Below are positions 7,732 to 17,051 of a stretch of DNA of 25,104 bases, one piece after another. The translations under genes were made by a program, and so were the position numbers. Position 1 is the first letter of the stretch; each line of letters opens with the position of its first letter. Below the pieces are notes generated by a model. The model worked only from the letters and a program-made list of their open reading frames with translations. It made no database searches and was not told the DNA's origin. The stretch lies in NCBI GenBank assembly GCA_027306955.1, contig DAHUXX010000193.1, positions 1-25,104 of the forward strand, written 5' to 3'. Source of the stretch: Acetobacteraceae bacterium (GTDB taxonomy: Bacteria; Pseudomonadota; Alphaproteobacteria; Acetobacterales; Acetobacteraceae).

Positions 7732-8239
7732 CGCGCGGCTCTCGTAGGCGATCATGGTGACGCCGGCACGGTCGAAGCGGCCGGTCTCGCGCATGCCGAT
7801 GGCGCCGAGCACCTGGCGCGAGGCGATGTTGTCCTCGCGCGCGACGGCGACGACGCGCGCGATGCTGGCGCGCTCGTGGGCGAAGCGCAGCGCCGCACCG
7901 GCGGCCTCTACCGCGTAGCCGCGGCCCTGCGCCTCCGGCAACAGGGCGAAACGGATCGCCATGCCCCGCCCGTCGGGGCGCAGATGCAGGCCGACCGTGC
8001 CGAGGAAGCGCCCGCTTTCCGCCTCGCGCACCGACCACATGCCGACGCCGTGGCGACCCCAGAAGGCGATATCGGTGGCGAGTTCCTCGGCCGTCTCGTA
8101 GGCGCTGCGCACGCCGCCGAGCATCACCGCGTAGACCCTGGGGTCCGCCTTCAGCGCGCGCAGCGCCGGCAGGTCCGCGTAGGCGACCGGCCGCAGCCAG
8201 AGCCGGCCCGTCCGTACGTGCCAGAGCGGGCTGATCGGG

Positions 8240-9919
<1,680 letters not shown>

Positions 9920-10019
9920 CGGCAGGCTCCGGTGGCTGGAGTACGGGCGGGGGGATGGGCGCGGCGGGTCATGCCAGCGTTTGCGGGCGTCGTCACCCCT
10001 CATGACCGCGTGGATGCGA

Positions 10020-10093
10020 TGCGCCCGGCAGGGCTCGAACCTGCGACCAAGCCGTTATGAGCGGCCCGCTCTGACCAACTGAGCTACAGGCGC
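10020..10093 (-). tRNA. tRNA with CAU anticodon, probably tRNA-Ile2 (lysidine-modified)
   Basis: On the minus strand 74 nt fold into a full cloverleaf. The acceptor stem is GCGCCTG/CGGGCGC (one G-U), the D-arm GCTC-AGTTGGTCA-GAGC, the anticodon arm GGCCG-CTCATAA-CGGCT and the T-arm GCAGG-TTCGAGC-CCTGC, with discriminator A. CCA is not encoded. The anticodon is CAT. It is not the initiator, because 1-72 is G-C and the anticodon stem lacks the three G-C pairs. Pairs C4-G69 and C5-G68, known as positive determinants for TilS in E. coli, and the CTTGGTCGC segment like E. coli tRNA-Ile2 favour Ile2 over elongator Met. The first 10 nt overlap the 3' end of the DMT transporter gene, including its stop codon. 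Confidence 0.92.
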
Positions 10094-11001
10094 CTCGCGG
10101 CTTCTCTATCCCCCGCCGGAGCCGCCGCTTCAAGCCGCGGGATGGCGCCGCGCTCGGCGAAGAGCAGAAACAGGCCGGCGGCGACGATGATCGCGGCACC
10201 CAGGACCGTGCCGCTGTCCGGCACCTCGCCGAAGACCAGGTAGCCGGTGACGGTGGCCCAGACGATGGAGGTGTACTGGAACGGGGCGACGAGCGAGGCC
10301 GGGGCGAGCTGCAGGCCGCGGTTGACGCCGCCGTAGCCGGCCATGGTGATGAGCCCGATCGCCGAAAGCGCCACAAGGTCGAGCGGGCCGGGCATGGTGA
10401 AGCGCAGCGCTGACCAGCCGGCGCCGAGTGCGAGCACGCCGGTGAGCTGCCAGGCGACCAGGACGGTCCCCGCGGTGCCGCGCAGGCGGCGCGTGAGGGT
10501 GAGGATCACGGAGTAGCAGAGGCTGCCGAAGACGCAGATCGCCTCCGCCCGGCCGACACCGGCAACGGCCGCGGCGCCGGGGCGGAGTGCGACCAGCACG
10601 CCCGCGAGCCCGACCAGGGCCGCGACCCAGCGGCGCGGGGCGACGCGCTCGCGCAGGAAGACGGCGGAGAGCACCATCACGTAGATGGGCACCGCGAGGT
10701 AGAAGGTGCTGACGGCAGCCAGCGGGAGCGTGCTGACCGAGACGTAGAAGCAGACGAGCTCGATCGCGACCAGCACCATGCGGACCACCTGCAGCGCGAT
10801 CTGGCCGCGCGCGAGGGAGGCGACGACGTCGCGGGAGCTGAGGAGCGGGGTGAGACAGACAAAGGCGGCGGCGCTGCGGAACAGCAGGATCTCACCCAGC
10901 GGGTAGCGGTGGACGAAGTATTTGCCGAGGGCGTTGGAGACGGAGAAGACGGCGATGCCGAGCACCGTCATCGCGATCCCGAGCCGCGGCCGTTCCTCCA
11001 T
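10084..11001 (-). CDS. EamA/DMT-family membrane transporter
   Basis: The 305-residue hydrophobic protein has about ten membrane segments arranged as two EamA repeats. The first half contains SNALGKYFVHRYPLGEILLFRS and an L-P-L-A-A-V-S-T-F-Y segment followed by FLRERVAPRRWVAALVGLAGV. The second half ends with TSIVWATVTGYLVFGEVPDSGTVLGAAIIV. Both halves show the G-E-x-P/R-E-R-x-x pattern of the drug/metabolite transporter superfamily. Substrate and direction are unknown. The ATG at 11001 lies 8 nt after the stop of the nuclease-helicase gene, so the two genes are probably co-transcribed. The last three codons and TAG (10086-10084) run into the tRNA gene by 10 nt. Confidence 0.85.
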   Translation of the reverse strand: MEERPRLGIAMTVLGIAVFSVSNALGKYFVHRYPLGEILLFRSAAAFVCLTPLLSSRDVVASLARGQIALQVVRMVLVAIELVCFYVSVSTLPLAAVSTFYLAVPIYVMVLSAVFLRERVAPRRWVAALVGLAGVLVALRPGAAAVAGVGRAEAICVFGSLCYSVILTLTRRLRGTAGTVLVAWQLTGVLALGAGWSALRFTMPGPLDLVALSAIGLITMAGYGGVNRGLQLAPASLVAPFQYTSIVWATVTGYLVFGEVPDSGTVLGAAIIVAAGLFLLFAERGAIPRLEAAAPAGDREAARRL

Positions 11002-11009
11002 GGCGCGGA

Positions 11010-12989
11010 CTAGAGCAGGGCGGGCGTTTGCGTGTCCATGGCGGGCGCGGGGTGGGTTGGTGACAGGTCGCTTGCGCCGGCGGCGCTGAGGAAGGCGGCG
11101 ATGGCGTCGAGCTCCGCGGGGTTGCGGGTGGCGTCCGCCTTGTCGCCGCGCGGCACCCACACGACGGTCTCGTAGCGGGCGCGGGTGAGCAGCACGCGAT
11201 AGGTGTTGATGCGGTTCGCCGCCGCCTCGATGCCCGCGACGCGCTGCCAGGCGGTGCCGGCGAAGCGGCGCGGGCGCCAGCCCCCGGGCCCGCGCACCAG
11301 GTCGCCGCCCCAGCACAGGCCGACATGGTCGAGCTCCAGGCCCTGGCAGGAAAATTCGGTCGCGACCGTCTCCAGCGCGTCGGAGGCGCGAACATCGGGC
11401 CAGCGGTCGAGAAACCAGCGCGCGACGGCGTTCGCGTCCATGTGCGGAAGCTCAACACCGAGGCCATCCGCGCGCAACCGTTTCGCCCCTGAACTGGCGA
11501 CCAGGCCCACGCGCCGCAGGCCGCGCGCCCGCGCGCGCAGGGCGGCACGCATCGCATCGAGATCCCGGGTGAGGAAGATCGGGATGGTCTCGGCGTCGGC
11601 CAAGCGTCGGGCGCGCGCGGCATTGCCATCGAGGACGAGATCAACCCATTCCGGCAGGGCTGGGGCGCGCAGCGTGCGCCGCGCAACCGCGAGATGCAGC
11701 CTGGGATCGCGTTCGGCCGGCAGGGAGGACGGCAGGGTTCGCCTGGCGTCGGCGTGACCTGGCGTCTCGGCTGCAAGCACGCGCCAGGAAGGGCGGTCGC
11801 GCAGCGCCTGCGCCCATTCAAGGATGCCGCCTTCGCCATCGTGGATTTCCTGGCCGCCGCCGACGAGGCACACGATCGCCGCACCGCCCTCGTGGCGCGC
11901 CATGATGTCGAGCAGCAGCGCGGGTTCGGAATCCGAAAGCGCCACGTCGCGGTCGCGGCTCTTGCGCACCGCGTGTGCCTGGTTCCAGACACGCTGCGCC
12001 TCGTCGACGACGATGACGCGTTCCGGTGGCACGTCGCCCGCCTGCACGTGCGTATCGCGGAACCGTGGTAGCGCCTGGATCGCGGCCTCCATGCGCTGGC
12101 GGGCATCGCGCGCCGGCATGCCGCCTTCCGTGGCATCGCGGGCCAGGGCCTCGCGGAAGACGTGGACGAGGGTCGGGTTGCCGGTGAGGAAGGTGGCGCC
12201 GACGCCGCGTCCTGCCCCGAACACGACATCCAGACCGCAAAGCGTCTTGCCGGCGCCGGGAATGCCGGTGACGAATAGCGCCATCTTTTGCCCGGCGGCC
12301 ATGCTGTCGCGGATTGCCTTGCCGATCGCCGCCTGGGTGGCGGTCAGCGAATCGCGGTCAGCCAGGGCCTCGGCCAGTTCCTCGACGCCGTTGCGGGCGT
12401 AGAGGCTGCGCGCCGCCTCCACGATCCCTGGCACCGGGCGATAGGGCGCGTCGCCCCAGGCGGTCACGTCGAGCGGTGCGGCTGGTTGCGGCAAGGCGGC
12501 CCACAGGTGCCGCAGCAGCCCGGCCAGGCCGTCGGCGCTGGTCGCGAGCGGTGGGGTGGCGCCGGCTAACAGCAGCGGTGTCGCCGCGGACGCCGGCCTT
12601 GCTTCGGTCGCCACCAGGATCGGAACGATCGGGAAACCGCGCGAGCCGGCATGGAAATCCTGGAGGTCGAGGGCGTAGTCCTCGACCTGGCGGAGGTCGG
12701 CGAGTTCGACGCGGGTAGCACCCGCCTTCACCTCAAGCACGAACACGCCGCGCGCCGTGGCCAGCACCGCGTCCAGCCGCTTGCCAAGGCGGCGCAGGCG
12801 GAATTCCAGGTGCAGCGCCCATTCCGCTGCCTCGTCCAAGCCGGCAAGCGCCGTGCGCAGCAGATCCACCGTTTCCCGCCAGGCGCGCAATTGCTGCGGC
12901 TCGCCGCGCCGGAAGGATTGTTTCTCCTCGGCGGCGAGCCGGGCCACCACCGCGTCGGGGTGCAGGGCAAGGAAATCGGCGACACGCAT
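11010..12989 (-). CDS. PD-(D/E)XK nuclease domain fused to DUF2075 (Schlafen-3-like) SF1 helicase
   Basis: This is a 659-residue two-part protein. The N-terminal part (about 55-130) has a nuclease pattern: RLDAVL (D73), VFVLEVKAG (E86, K88) and Q101-x3-Y105. That is the D...E-x-K...QxxxY layout of RecB-like/PD-(D/E)XK nucleases. The C-terminal part is a superfamily 1 helicase/ATPase of DUF2075 type. It has Walker A TGIPGAGKT at 241-249, Walker B VIVVDEAQ at 325-332, GGGQEIHDGEGG at 377-388 (motif III), EFSCQGLELDHVGL at 545-558 (motif V) and YRVLLTRARYETVVWV at 597-612 (motif VI). It probably cuts and translocates on nucleic acid. Repair and phage defence are both possible and nothing nearby decides between them. 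The ATG at 12989 lacks a good Shine-Dalgarno sequence. It is divergent from hppA with 180 bp between starts. Confidence 0.82.
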   Translation of the reverse strand: MRVADFLALHPDAVVARLAAEEKQSFRRGEPQQLRAWRETVDLLRTALAGLDEAAEWALHLEFRLRRLGKRLDAVLATARGVFVLEVKAGATRVELADLRQVEDYALDLQDFHAGSRGFPIVPILVATEARPASAATPLLLAGATPPLATSADGLAGLLRHLWAALPQPAAPLDVTAWGDAPYRPVPGIVEAARSLYARNGVEELAEALADRDSLTATQAAIGKAIRDSMAAGQKMALFVTGIPGAGKTLCGLDVVFGAGRGVGATFLTGNPTLVHVFREALARDATEGGMPARDARQRMEAAIQALPRFRDTHVQAGDVPPERVIVVDEAQRVWNQAHAVRKSRDRDVALSDSEPALLLDIMARHEGGAAIVCLVGGGQEIHDGEGGILEWAQALRDRPSWRVLAAETPGHADARRTLPSSLPAERDPRLHLAVARRTLRAPALPEWVDLVLDGNAARARRLADAETIPIFLTRDLDAMRAALRARARGLRRVGLVASSGAKRLRADGLGVELPHMDANAVARWFLDRWPDVRASDALETVATEFSCQGLELDHVGLCWGGDLVRGPGGWRPRRFAGTAWQRVAGIEAAANRINTYRVLLTRARYETVVWVPRGDKADATRNPAELDAIAAFLSAAGASDLSPTHPAPAMDTQTPALL

Positions 12990-13169
12990 GCGGCGACGCT
13001 AGGGCGCCGCACGTCGGCGCGCCAAGGGCAACGCCTGGGTTCTCCCCTGCCCTGCCCGCCCCCAGACGTTGCGCACCGGGCGCGGTTCTGGCATCAGCGC
13101 CGGCCAACGCGGGAGCCCGCCCGACTCGGGATGTTTCCGCGCGCCTGCCAAACGAGGGGAACGCGAGCG

Positions 13170-15266
13170 ATGTCCTTGGCCCATCTGGCCATTCTTGCCG
13201 GCGGTGTGCTGGCGATCGTCTATGGCTTCATCACCAGCCGCCAGGTGCTCGCGGCCGACGCCGGCACCAAGCGCATGCAGGAAATCGCCGCTGCCGTGCA
13301 GGAGGGCGCGCGCGCCTACCTGAACCGGCAGTACACGACGATCGGCGTCGTCGGGATCGTGATCCTGATCCTGCTTTCCGTCACCCTTGGCATCCATGTC
13401 GGGATCGGGTTCGCGATAGGCGCTATTCTCTCGGGCTCGGCAGGCTATATCGGCATGAACGTTTCCGTGCGCGCCAATGTCCGGACCGCCCAGGCCAGCC
13501 GCGGCGGGCTCGCCAAGGGGCTCGACATCGCGTTCAAGTCGGGCGCCATCACCGGCATGCTGGTGGTGGGGCTCGGGCTGCTGGGCGTCGCGGGCTACTA
13601 CTTCTTCCTGCGCGCGACGGTGACCGGGCCGGACCTGCGGCCGGTGCTGGAGGCGATGGTGGCGCTGTCATTCGGTGCCTCGCTGATCTCCATCTTCGCG
13701 CGTCTCGGCGGCGGCATCTTCACCAAGGGCGCGGACGTCGGCGCTGACCTGGTGGGAAAGGTCGAGGCCGGGATCCCCGAGGATGATCCCCGCAACCCGG
13801 CGGTGATCGCGGACAACGTGGGCGACAACGTGGGCGACTGCGCCGGCATGGCGGCCGACCTGTTCGAGACCTACGCGGTCACGATCGTGGCGACCATGCT
13901 GCTCGGCGCGATCTTCTTTACCGGTGCTGCGCAAGACCAGATGATGCTGCTGCCGCTCGGCATCGGCGCGGTGTGCATCCTGACCTCCGTCATCGGCACC
14001 TACTTCGTGAAGCTTGGGTCCGACGACAACATCATGGGCGCGCTGTACAAGGGGCTGATCGTCACCGGCATCCTCTCGGTGGTGGCGATCGCCATCGTCA
14101 TCGCGCTGATCGCCGGGTTCACGACGCCGCTGGTCATGGCCGGCGGGTCGCCGATCACCGGCACGTCGCTGTTCATGTGCTCGATCGTGGGGCTCCTGGT
14201 GACCGGGTTCCTGGTGTGGATCACCGAATACTACACCTCGACCGAATATCGCCCGGTGCGCAGCATCGCGCAGTCCTCGACCACCGGGCACGGCACCAAC
14301 GTGATCCAGGGCCTCGCGGTCTCGATGGAGGCGACGGCGCTGCCGGTGCTGGTGATCTGCGTCGGCATCATCGCCGCCTATTCGGTGGCGGGGCTCTTCG
14401 GGATCGCGGTGGCGGCGACGACGATGCTCTCGCTCGCCGGCATGATCGTGGCGCTCGATGCCTACGGGCCGGTGACGGACAACGCCGGCGGCATCGCCGA
14501 GATGAGCGAGCTGGAGCCCGAGGTGCGCAAGGTGACGGACGCGCTGGACGCGGTCGGCAACACCACCAAGGCGGTGACCAAGGGCTATGCGATCGGCTCC
14601 GCGGGCCTGGCCTCGCTGGTGCTGTTCGCGGCCTACACGGAGGACCTGCGCCACTACTTCCCGAAGCTCGACGTGAAGTTCGCGCTGCAGGACCCGTACG
14701 TGGTGATCGGGCTCTTCATCGGCGGCCTGCTGCCCTACCTGTTCGGGGCGATGGGCATGACCGCGGTGGGGCGTGCGGCGGGCAGCGTGGTCGTCGAGGT
14801 GCGGCGGCAGTTCAAGGAGATCCCCGGCATCATGGCGGGGACCGCGAAGCCGGATTATGGCCGCGCCGTGGACCTGCTGACACGTGCCGCGATCCGCGAG
14901 ATGATCCTGCCCTCGCTGCTGCCGGTGCTGGCGCCGATCGTGCTGTTCCTCGTGATCAGCGTCGTCGCCGGCATGACCGAGGCGTTCTCGGCGCTTGGTG
15001 CCATGCTGCTCGGCACCATCGTGACGGGGCTGTTCGTCGCCATCTCGATGACCTCGGGCGGCGGCGCGTGGGACAACGCCAAGAAGTACATCGAGGAAGG
15101 CCATTTCGGCGGCAAGGGCAGCGACGCGCACAAGGCGGCGGTGACCGGTGACACGGTGGGCGACCCGTACAAGGACACGGCGGGCCCGGCGGTGAACCCG
15201 ATGATCAAGATCACCAACATCGTGGCGCTGCTGCTGCTGGCAATTCTGGCCCGCATGCTCGGATAA
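13170..15266 (+). CDS. hppA: Membrane-bound proton-translocating pyrophosphatase, K+-independent type
   Basis: This 698-residue protein with about 16 membrane helices couples PPi hydrolysis to H+ pumping across the inner membrane. Diagnostic sites are DVGADLVGKVE at 189-199 (PPi/Mg binding), DNVGDNVGD at 215-223, DAYGPVTDNAGGIAEM at about 430-445 and GDTVGDPYKDT at 660-670. GNTTKAVT at 463-470 has Lys467 and Thr470 where K+-dependent enzymes have Ala and Gly, so this should be the K+-independent class, as in Rhodospirillum rubrum. The ATG at 13170 is preceded by GAGGGG at 13154-13159. An in-frame upstream extension overlaps the antisense helicase gene and has no homology, so I rejected it. 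A strong terminator follows 26 bp after the stop. Confidence 0.97.
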   Translation: MSLAHLAILAGGVLAIVYGFITSRQVLAADAGTKRMQEIAAAVQEGARAYLNRQYTTIGVVGIVILILLSVTLGIHVGIGFAIGAILSGSAGYIGMNVSVRANVRTAQASRGGLAKGLDIAFKSGAITGMLVVGLGLLGVAGYYFFLRATVTGPDLRPVLEAMVALSFGASLISIFARLGGGIFTKGADVGADLVGKVEAGIPEDDPRNPAVIADNVGDNVGDCAGMAADLFETYAVTIVATMLLGAIFFTGAAQDQMMLLPLGIGAVCILTSVIGTYFVKLGSDDNIMGALYKGLIVTGILSVVAIAIVIALIAGFTTPLVMAGGSPITGTSLFMCSIVGLLVTGFLVWITEYYTSTEYRPVRSIAQSSTTGHGTNVIQGLAVSMEATALPVLVICVGIIAAYSVAGLFGIAVAATTMLSLAGMIVALDAYGPVTDNAGGIAEMSELEPEVRKVTDALDAVGNTTKAVTKGYAIGSAGLASLVLFAAYTEDLRHYFPKLDVKFALQDPYVVIGLFIGGLLPYLFGAMGMTAVGRAAGSVVVEVRRQFKEIPGIMAGTAKPDYGRAVDLLTRAAIREMILPSLLPVLAPIVLFLVISVVAGMTEAFSALGAMLLGTIVTGLFVAISMTSGGGAWDNAKKYIEEGHFGGKGSDAHKAAVTGDTVGDPYKDTAGPAVNPMIKITNIVALLLLAILARMLG

Positions 15267-15292
15267 AGGCGGGTGGCTTCGTGACAACGTGA

Positions 15293-15317
15293 GGGGCGGC
15301 CACCGGCCGCCCCTTTT
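15293..15317 (+). terminator. Rho-independent terminator of hppA
   Basis: A perfect 9-bp stem GGGGCGGCC/GGCCGCCCC with a 3-nt loop (ACC) is followed directly by TTTT. It lies 26 bp after the hppA stop and before the convergent phosphatase gene. Confidence 0.88.
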
Positions 15318-15348
15318 CGTTTCGGCGCCCTCGCTCCTTCCGGGTGAG

Positions 15349-16101
15349 CTATTCCAGCAGGCGCGTGCGCAGGGTCTCGATGCGGCCGGCGTCGAGGCCG
15401 AGGCGCTCGCGCAGATAGGCTTCCAGCGTGCCATGCCATTGATGAATCGCATCGAAGGCGGCGCCGAGCAGCGAGGTGTGCACCGAGTGCAACACCCCGG
15501 CGACCTCCGCGGGCAGGGTGGAGGTGACGTCCTCGTCCGGTACCCAGAGCCTGGTGGTGGCGAGATAGTCCTCGCGAATCGCATCCTCGCGCACGCCGAG
15601 GGCGGCAAGGATCAGGGCCGCGCCGAAGCCAGTACGGTCCTTGCCCGCGGTGCAGTGGAACAGGAGCGGCACGCGCTGCTCGGTGAGCAGGAGGGTGAAC
15701 AGCGCGCGGTACTGCGCCGACCACTCGATGGCGTAGGTGGCGTAGGCGCGCGCCATCATTGCACGCATTTCCTCCGCCGTGCCCTCGCCCTTGTCCGCCA
15801 TCTCGCGCAGGCGCGGGCCGATCGAGGGTTCGATGGCGAGCGAGATCTCGTTGAAGCCATGCCCGACGTTGGGCACCTTGGCGCGCTCGTCCGCGCCGCG
15901 CAGGTCGACCACGGTGCGCAGGCCGAGCGCCTTCAGCGCGCGGGTGTCCGTCTCGGTGATGCGCGCGAGGCGGGCGGCGCGGAACACCTGGCCGAATTTC
16001 ACCTGTCTTCCGTCGCGCGTTGGCCAGCCGCCGAGGTCACGGACATTGGTCGTTCCCTCGAGCGGGATCACGCGGGGCAGCGGCGTCGGTTCGTCGTCCA
16101 T
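15349..16101 (-). CDS. Tyrosine-protein phosphatase family protein (PTP/DSP-like)
   Basis: This 250-residue cytosolic protein contains the Cys-based phosphatase loop HCTAGKDRTG at 149-158, a C-x5-R motif with nucleophile C150 and R156. N-terminal elements NVRDLGG (19-25) and TVVDLRGADE (63-72) are typical of the bacterial tyrosine phosphatase/phosphoinositide phosphatase group (Y_phosphatase3, as in Mycobacterium PtpB). The Lys-Asp inside the loop (A-G-K-D-R) is frequent in that group, which acts on phosphotyrosine, Ser/Thr or lipid phosphates. The substrate is unknown here. The ATG at 16101 gives a complete domain. The stop faces the hppA terminator. The PEP-CTERM gene ends 110 bp upstream on the same strand, behind a hairpin, so co-transcription with it is uncertain. 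Confidence 0.88.
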   Translation of the reverse strand: MDDEPTPLPRVIPLEGTTNVRDLGGWPTRDGRQVKFGQVFRAARLARITETDTRALKALGLRTVVDLRGADERAKVPNVGHGFNEISLAIEPSIGPRLREMADKGEGTAEEMRAMMARAYATYAIEWSAQYRALFTLLLTEQRVPLLFHCTAGKDRTGFGAALILAALGVREDAIREDYLATTRLWVPDEDVTSTLPAEVAGVLHSVHTSLLGAAFDAIHQWHGTLEAYLRERLGLDAGRIETLRTRLLE

Positions 16102-16182
16102 GCGCCCTTCTCCGCCGGGTCGCCTGGCTTGGCAAGCGGGCTTGGAGCGGGGGCGCCGGGCTGGTCAGGTATGACGAAATCG

Positions 16183-16204
16183 GGCCCGGTTTTGCGTCCG
16201 GGCC
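16183..16204 (-). terminator. Hairpin after the PEP-CTERM gene, probable weak terminator
   Basis: A perfect 7-bp inverted repeat GGCCCGG/CCGGGCC with an 8-nt loop starts 7 bp after the stop of the PEP-CTERM gene. On the minus strand it is followed by CGATTTCG, a poor T-tract, so it may attenuate or only stabilise the transcript. Confidence 0.5.
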
Positions 16205-16211
16205 GGATGAC

Positions 16212-16967
16212 TTATCGCCGCCGGAGCGCGCTGCGGACCGGTTTGCGGGCCGGGCGGCCGCGGCGGCGCATGGCGGCGGCGAGACCGGCCAATGCCACGG
16301 CGAAAACCGCGAGCGATGCCGGCTCGGGGACCGGGGTCGCCGCGCTCGTGCTGGCCAGGATCCGGGTCTGGAAATCCACCGTGCAGTTCGCGCACTCGCC
16401 GCCCCACACGGTGGGGGTTTGCGGCGAGCTTCGCGCGTCGCGCGGCCAGATCCATTGAGCGCTGGCGTCGATGCCAGGCCGGGTGTGCCACGGGCTGCTG
16501 CCGTTCGGGCCGAGCGCGACGACACTGCCGGCGGGCTGACTCCAGGCGTTGGGCACGCTGCCCGAAGCATTGAAGCCGCCGGTCCAGCCTGCGCCGCCGG
16601 TCTCCAGCGTCAGCGTGCCGTTGGCGAAGTGGAAGCCGGTGTCGCTCAGCGTGAACGTGCCAATGAAGGCGCCCGGATTCACGCCGCCGCCGCCCGCGTT
16701 ATAGGCCTCGATGTTGAGGAAATAGCTCTGGCCGGCGGCAAGAGGCAGGTTGGTGAAACTGAAGGACTTGCTCCAGTCCGAGCCGGTCGCAATCAGGGTG
16801 CCAAGGGTGGAAGCGCTCGCGCTGAGATAGGCGTTGAAAGCGTTGTCAGCGGTGAGCGTGCCGCTCAGTGTCGTGGCCTGAGCCTGCATCGCGGCGAGCG
16901 GCGACGCCAGAACGGCGAGGCTGGCAACGATCGTTGCGGCAAGCAGACGAAGGACGGTACGCGGCAT
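16212..16967 (-). CDS. Secreted PEP-CTERM sorting-domain protein
   Basis: The 251-residue precursor has an N-terminal signal peptide (basic PRTVLR, hydrophobic core, probable cleavage near MQAQA-T at about 31). A Ser/Thr/Gly-rich mature part follows that looks all-beta (for example LTADNAFNAYLSA, GVNPGAFIGTFTL, FHFANGTLTLET). The C-terminus has the tripartite PEP-CTERM signal: V-P-E-P at 213-216, a hydrophobic helix at about 217-233 and an unusually long basic tail of about 18 residues. Such proteins are cut and anchored or released by an exosortase and often accompany exopolysaccharide loci. No exosortase is in this window. It lies 84 bp after rmd on the same strand, and that gap is AT-rich, so it may have its own promoter. 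One C-x-x-C pair (GGECANC) is present in the mature part. Confidence 0.82.
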   Translation of the reverse strand: MPRTVLRLLAATIVASLAVLASPLAAMQAQATTLSGTLTADNAFNAYLSASASTLGTLIATGSDWSKSFSFTNLPLAAGQSYFLNIEAYNAGGGGVNPGAFIGTFTLSDTGFHFANGTLTLETGGAGWTGGFNASGSVPNAWSQPAGSVVALGPNGSSPWHTRPGIDASAQWIWPRDARSSPQTPTVWGGECANCTVDFQTRILASTSAATPVPEPASLAVFAVALAGLAAAMRRRGRPARKPVRSALRRR

Positions 16968-17051
16968 CCGAGGGGGGCTCCAGCGAGCGGTGAAGAGCCT
17001 GGATAGGCCCTGGTGCGCAGGGGAATAAAGTCAGGTTTCTTTTTCTAACGT

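Noticed and set aside
12651..13169. In-frame upstream extension of hppA by 173 codons
   Set aside because: It overlaps the opposite-strand nuclease-helicase gene, has no homology-like pattern, and HppA homology plus a Shine-Dalgarno begins at 13170.
13668..15608. A 646-codon minus-strand frame antisense to hppA
   Set aside because: His/Arg/Asp-rich shadow of a membrane protein gene that also crosses the hppA terminator.
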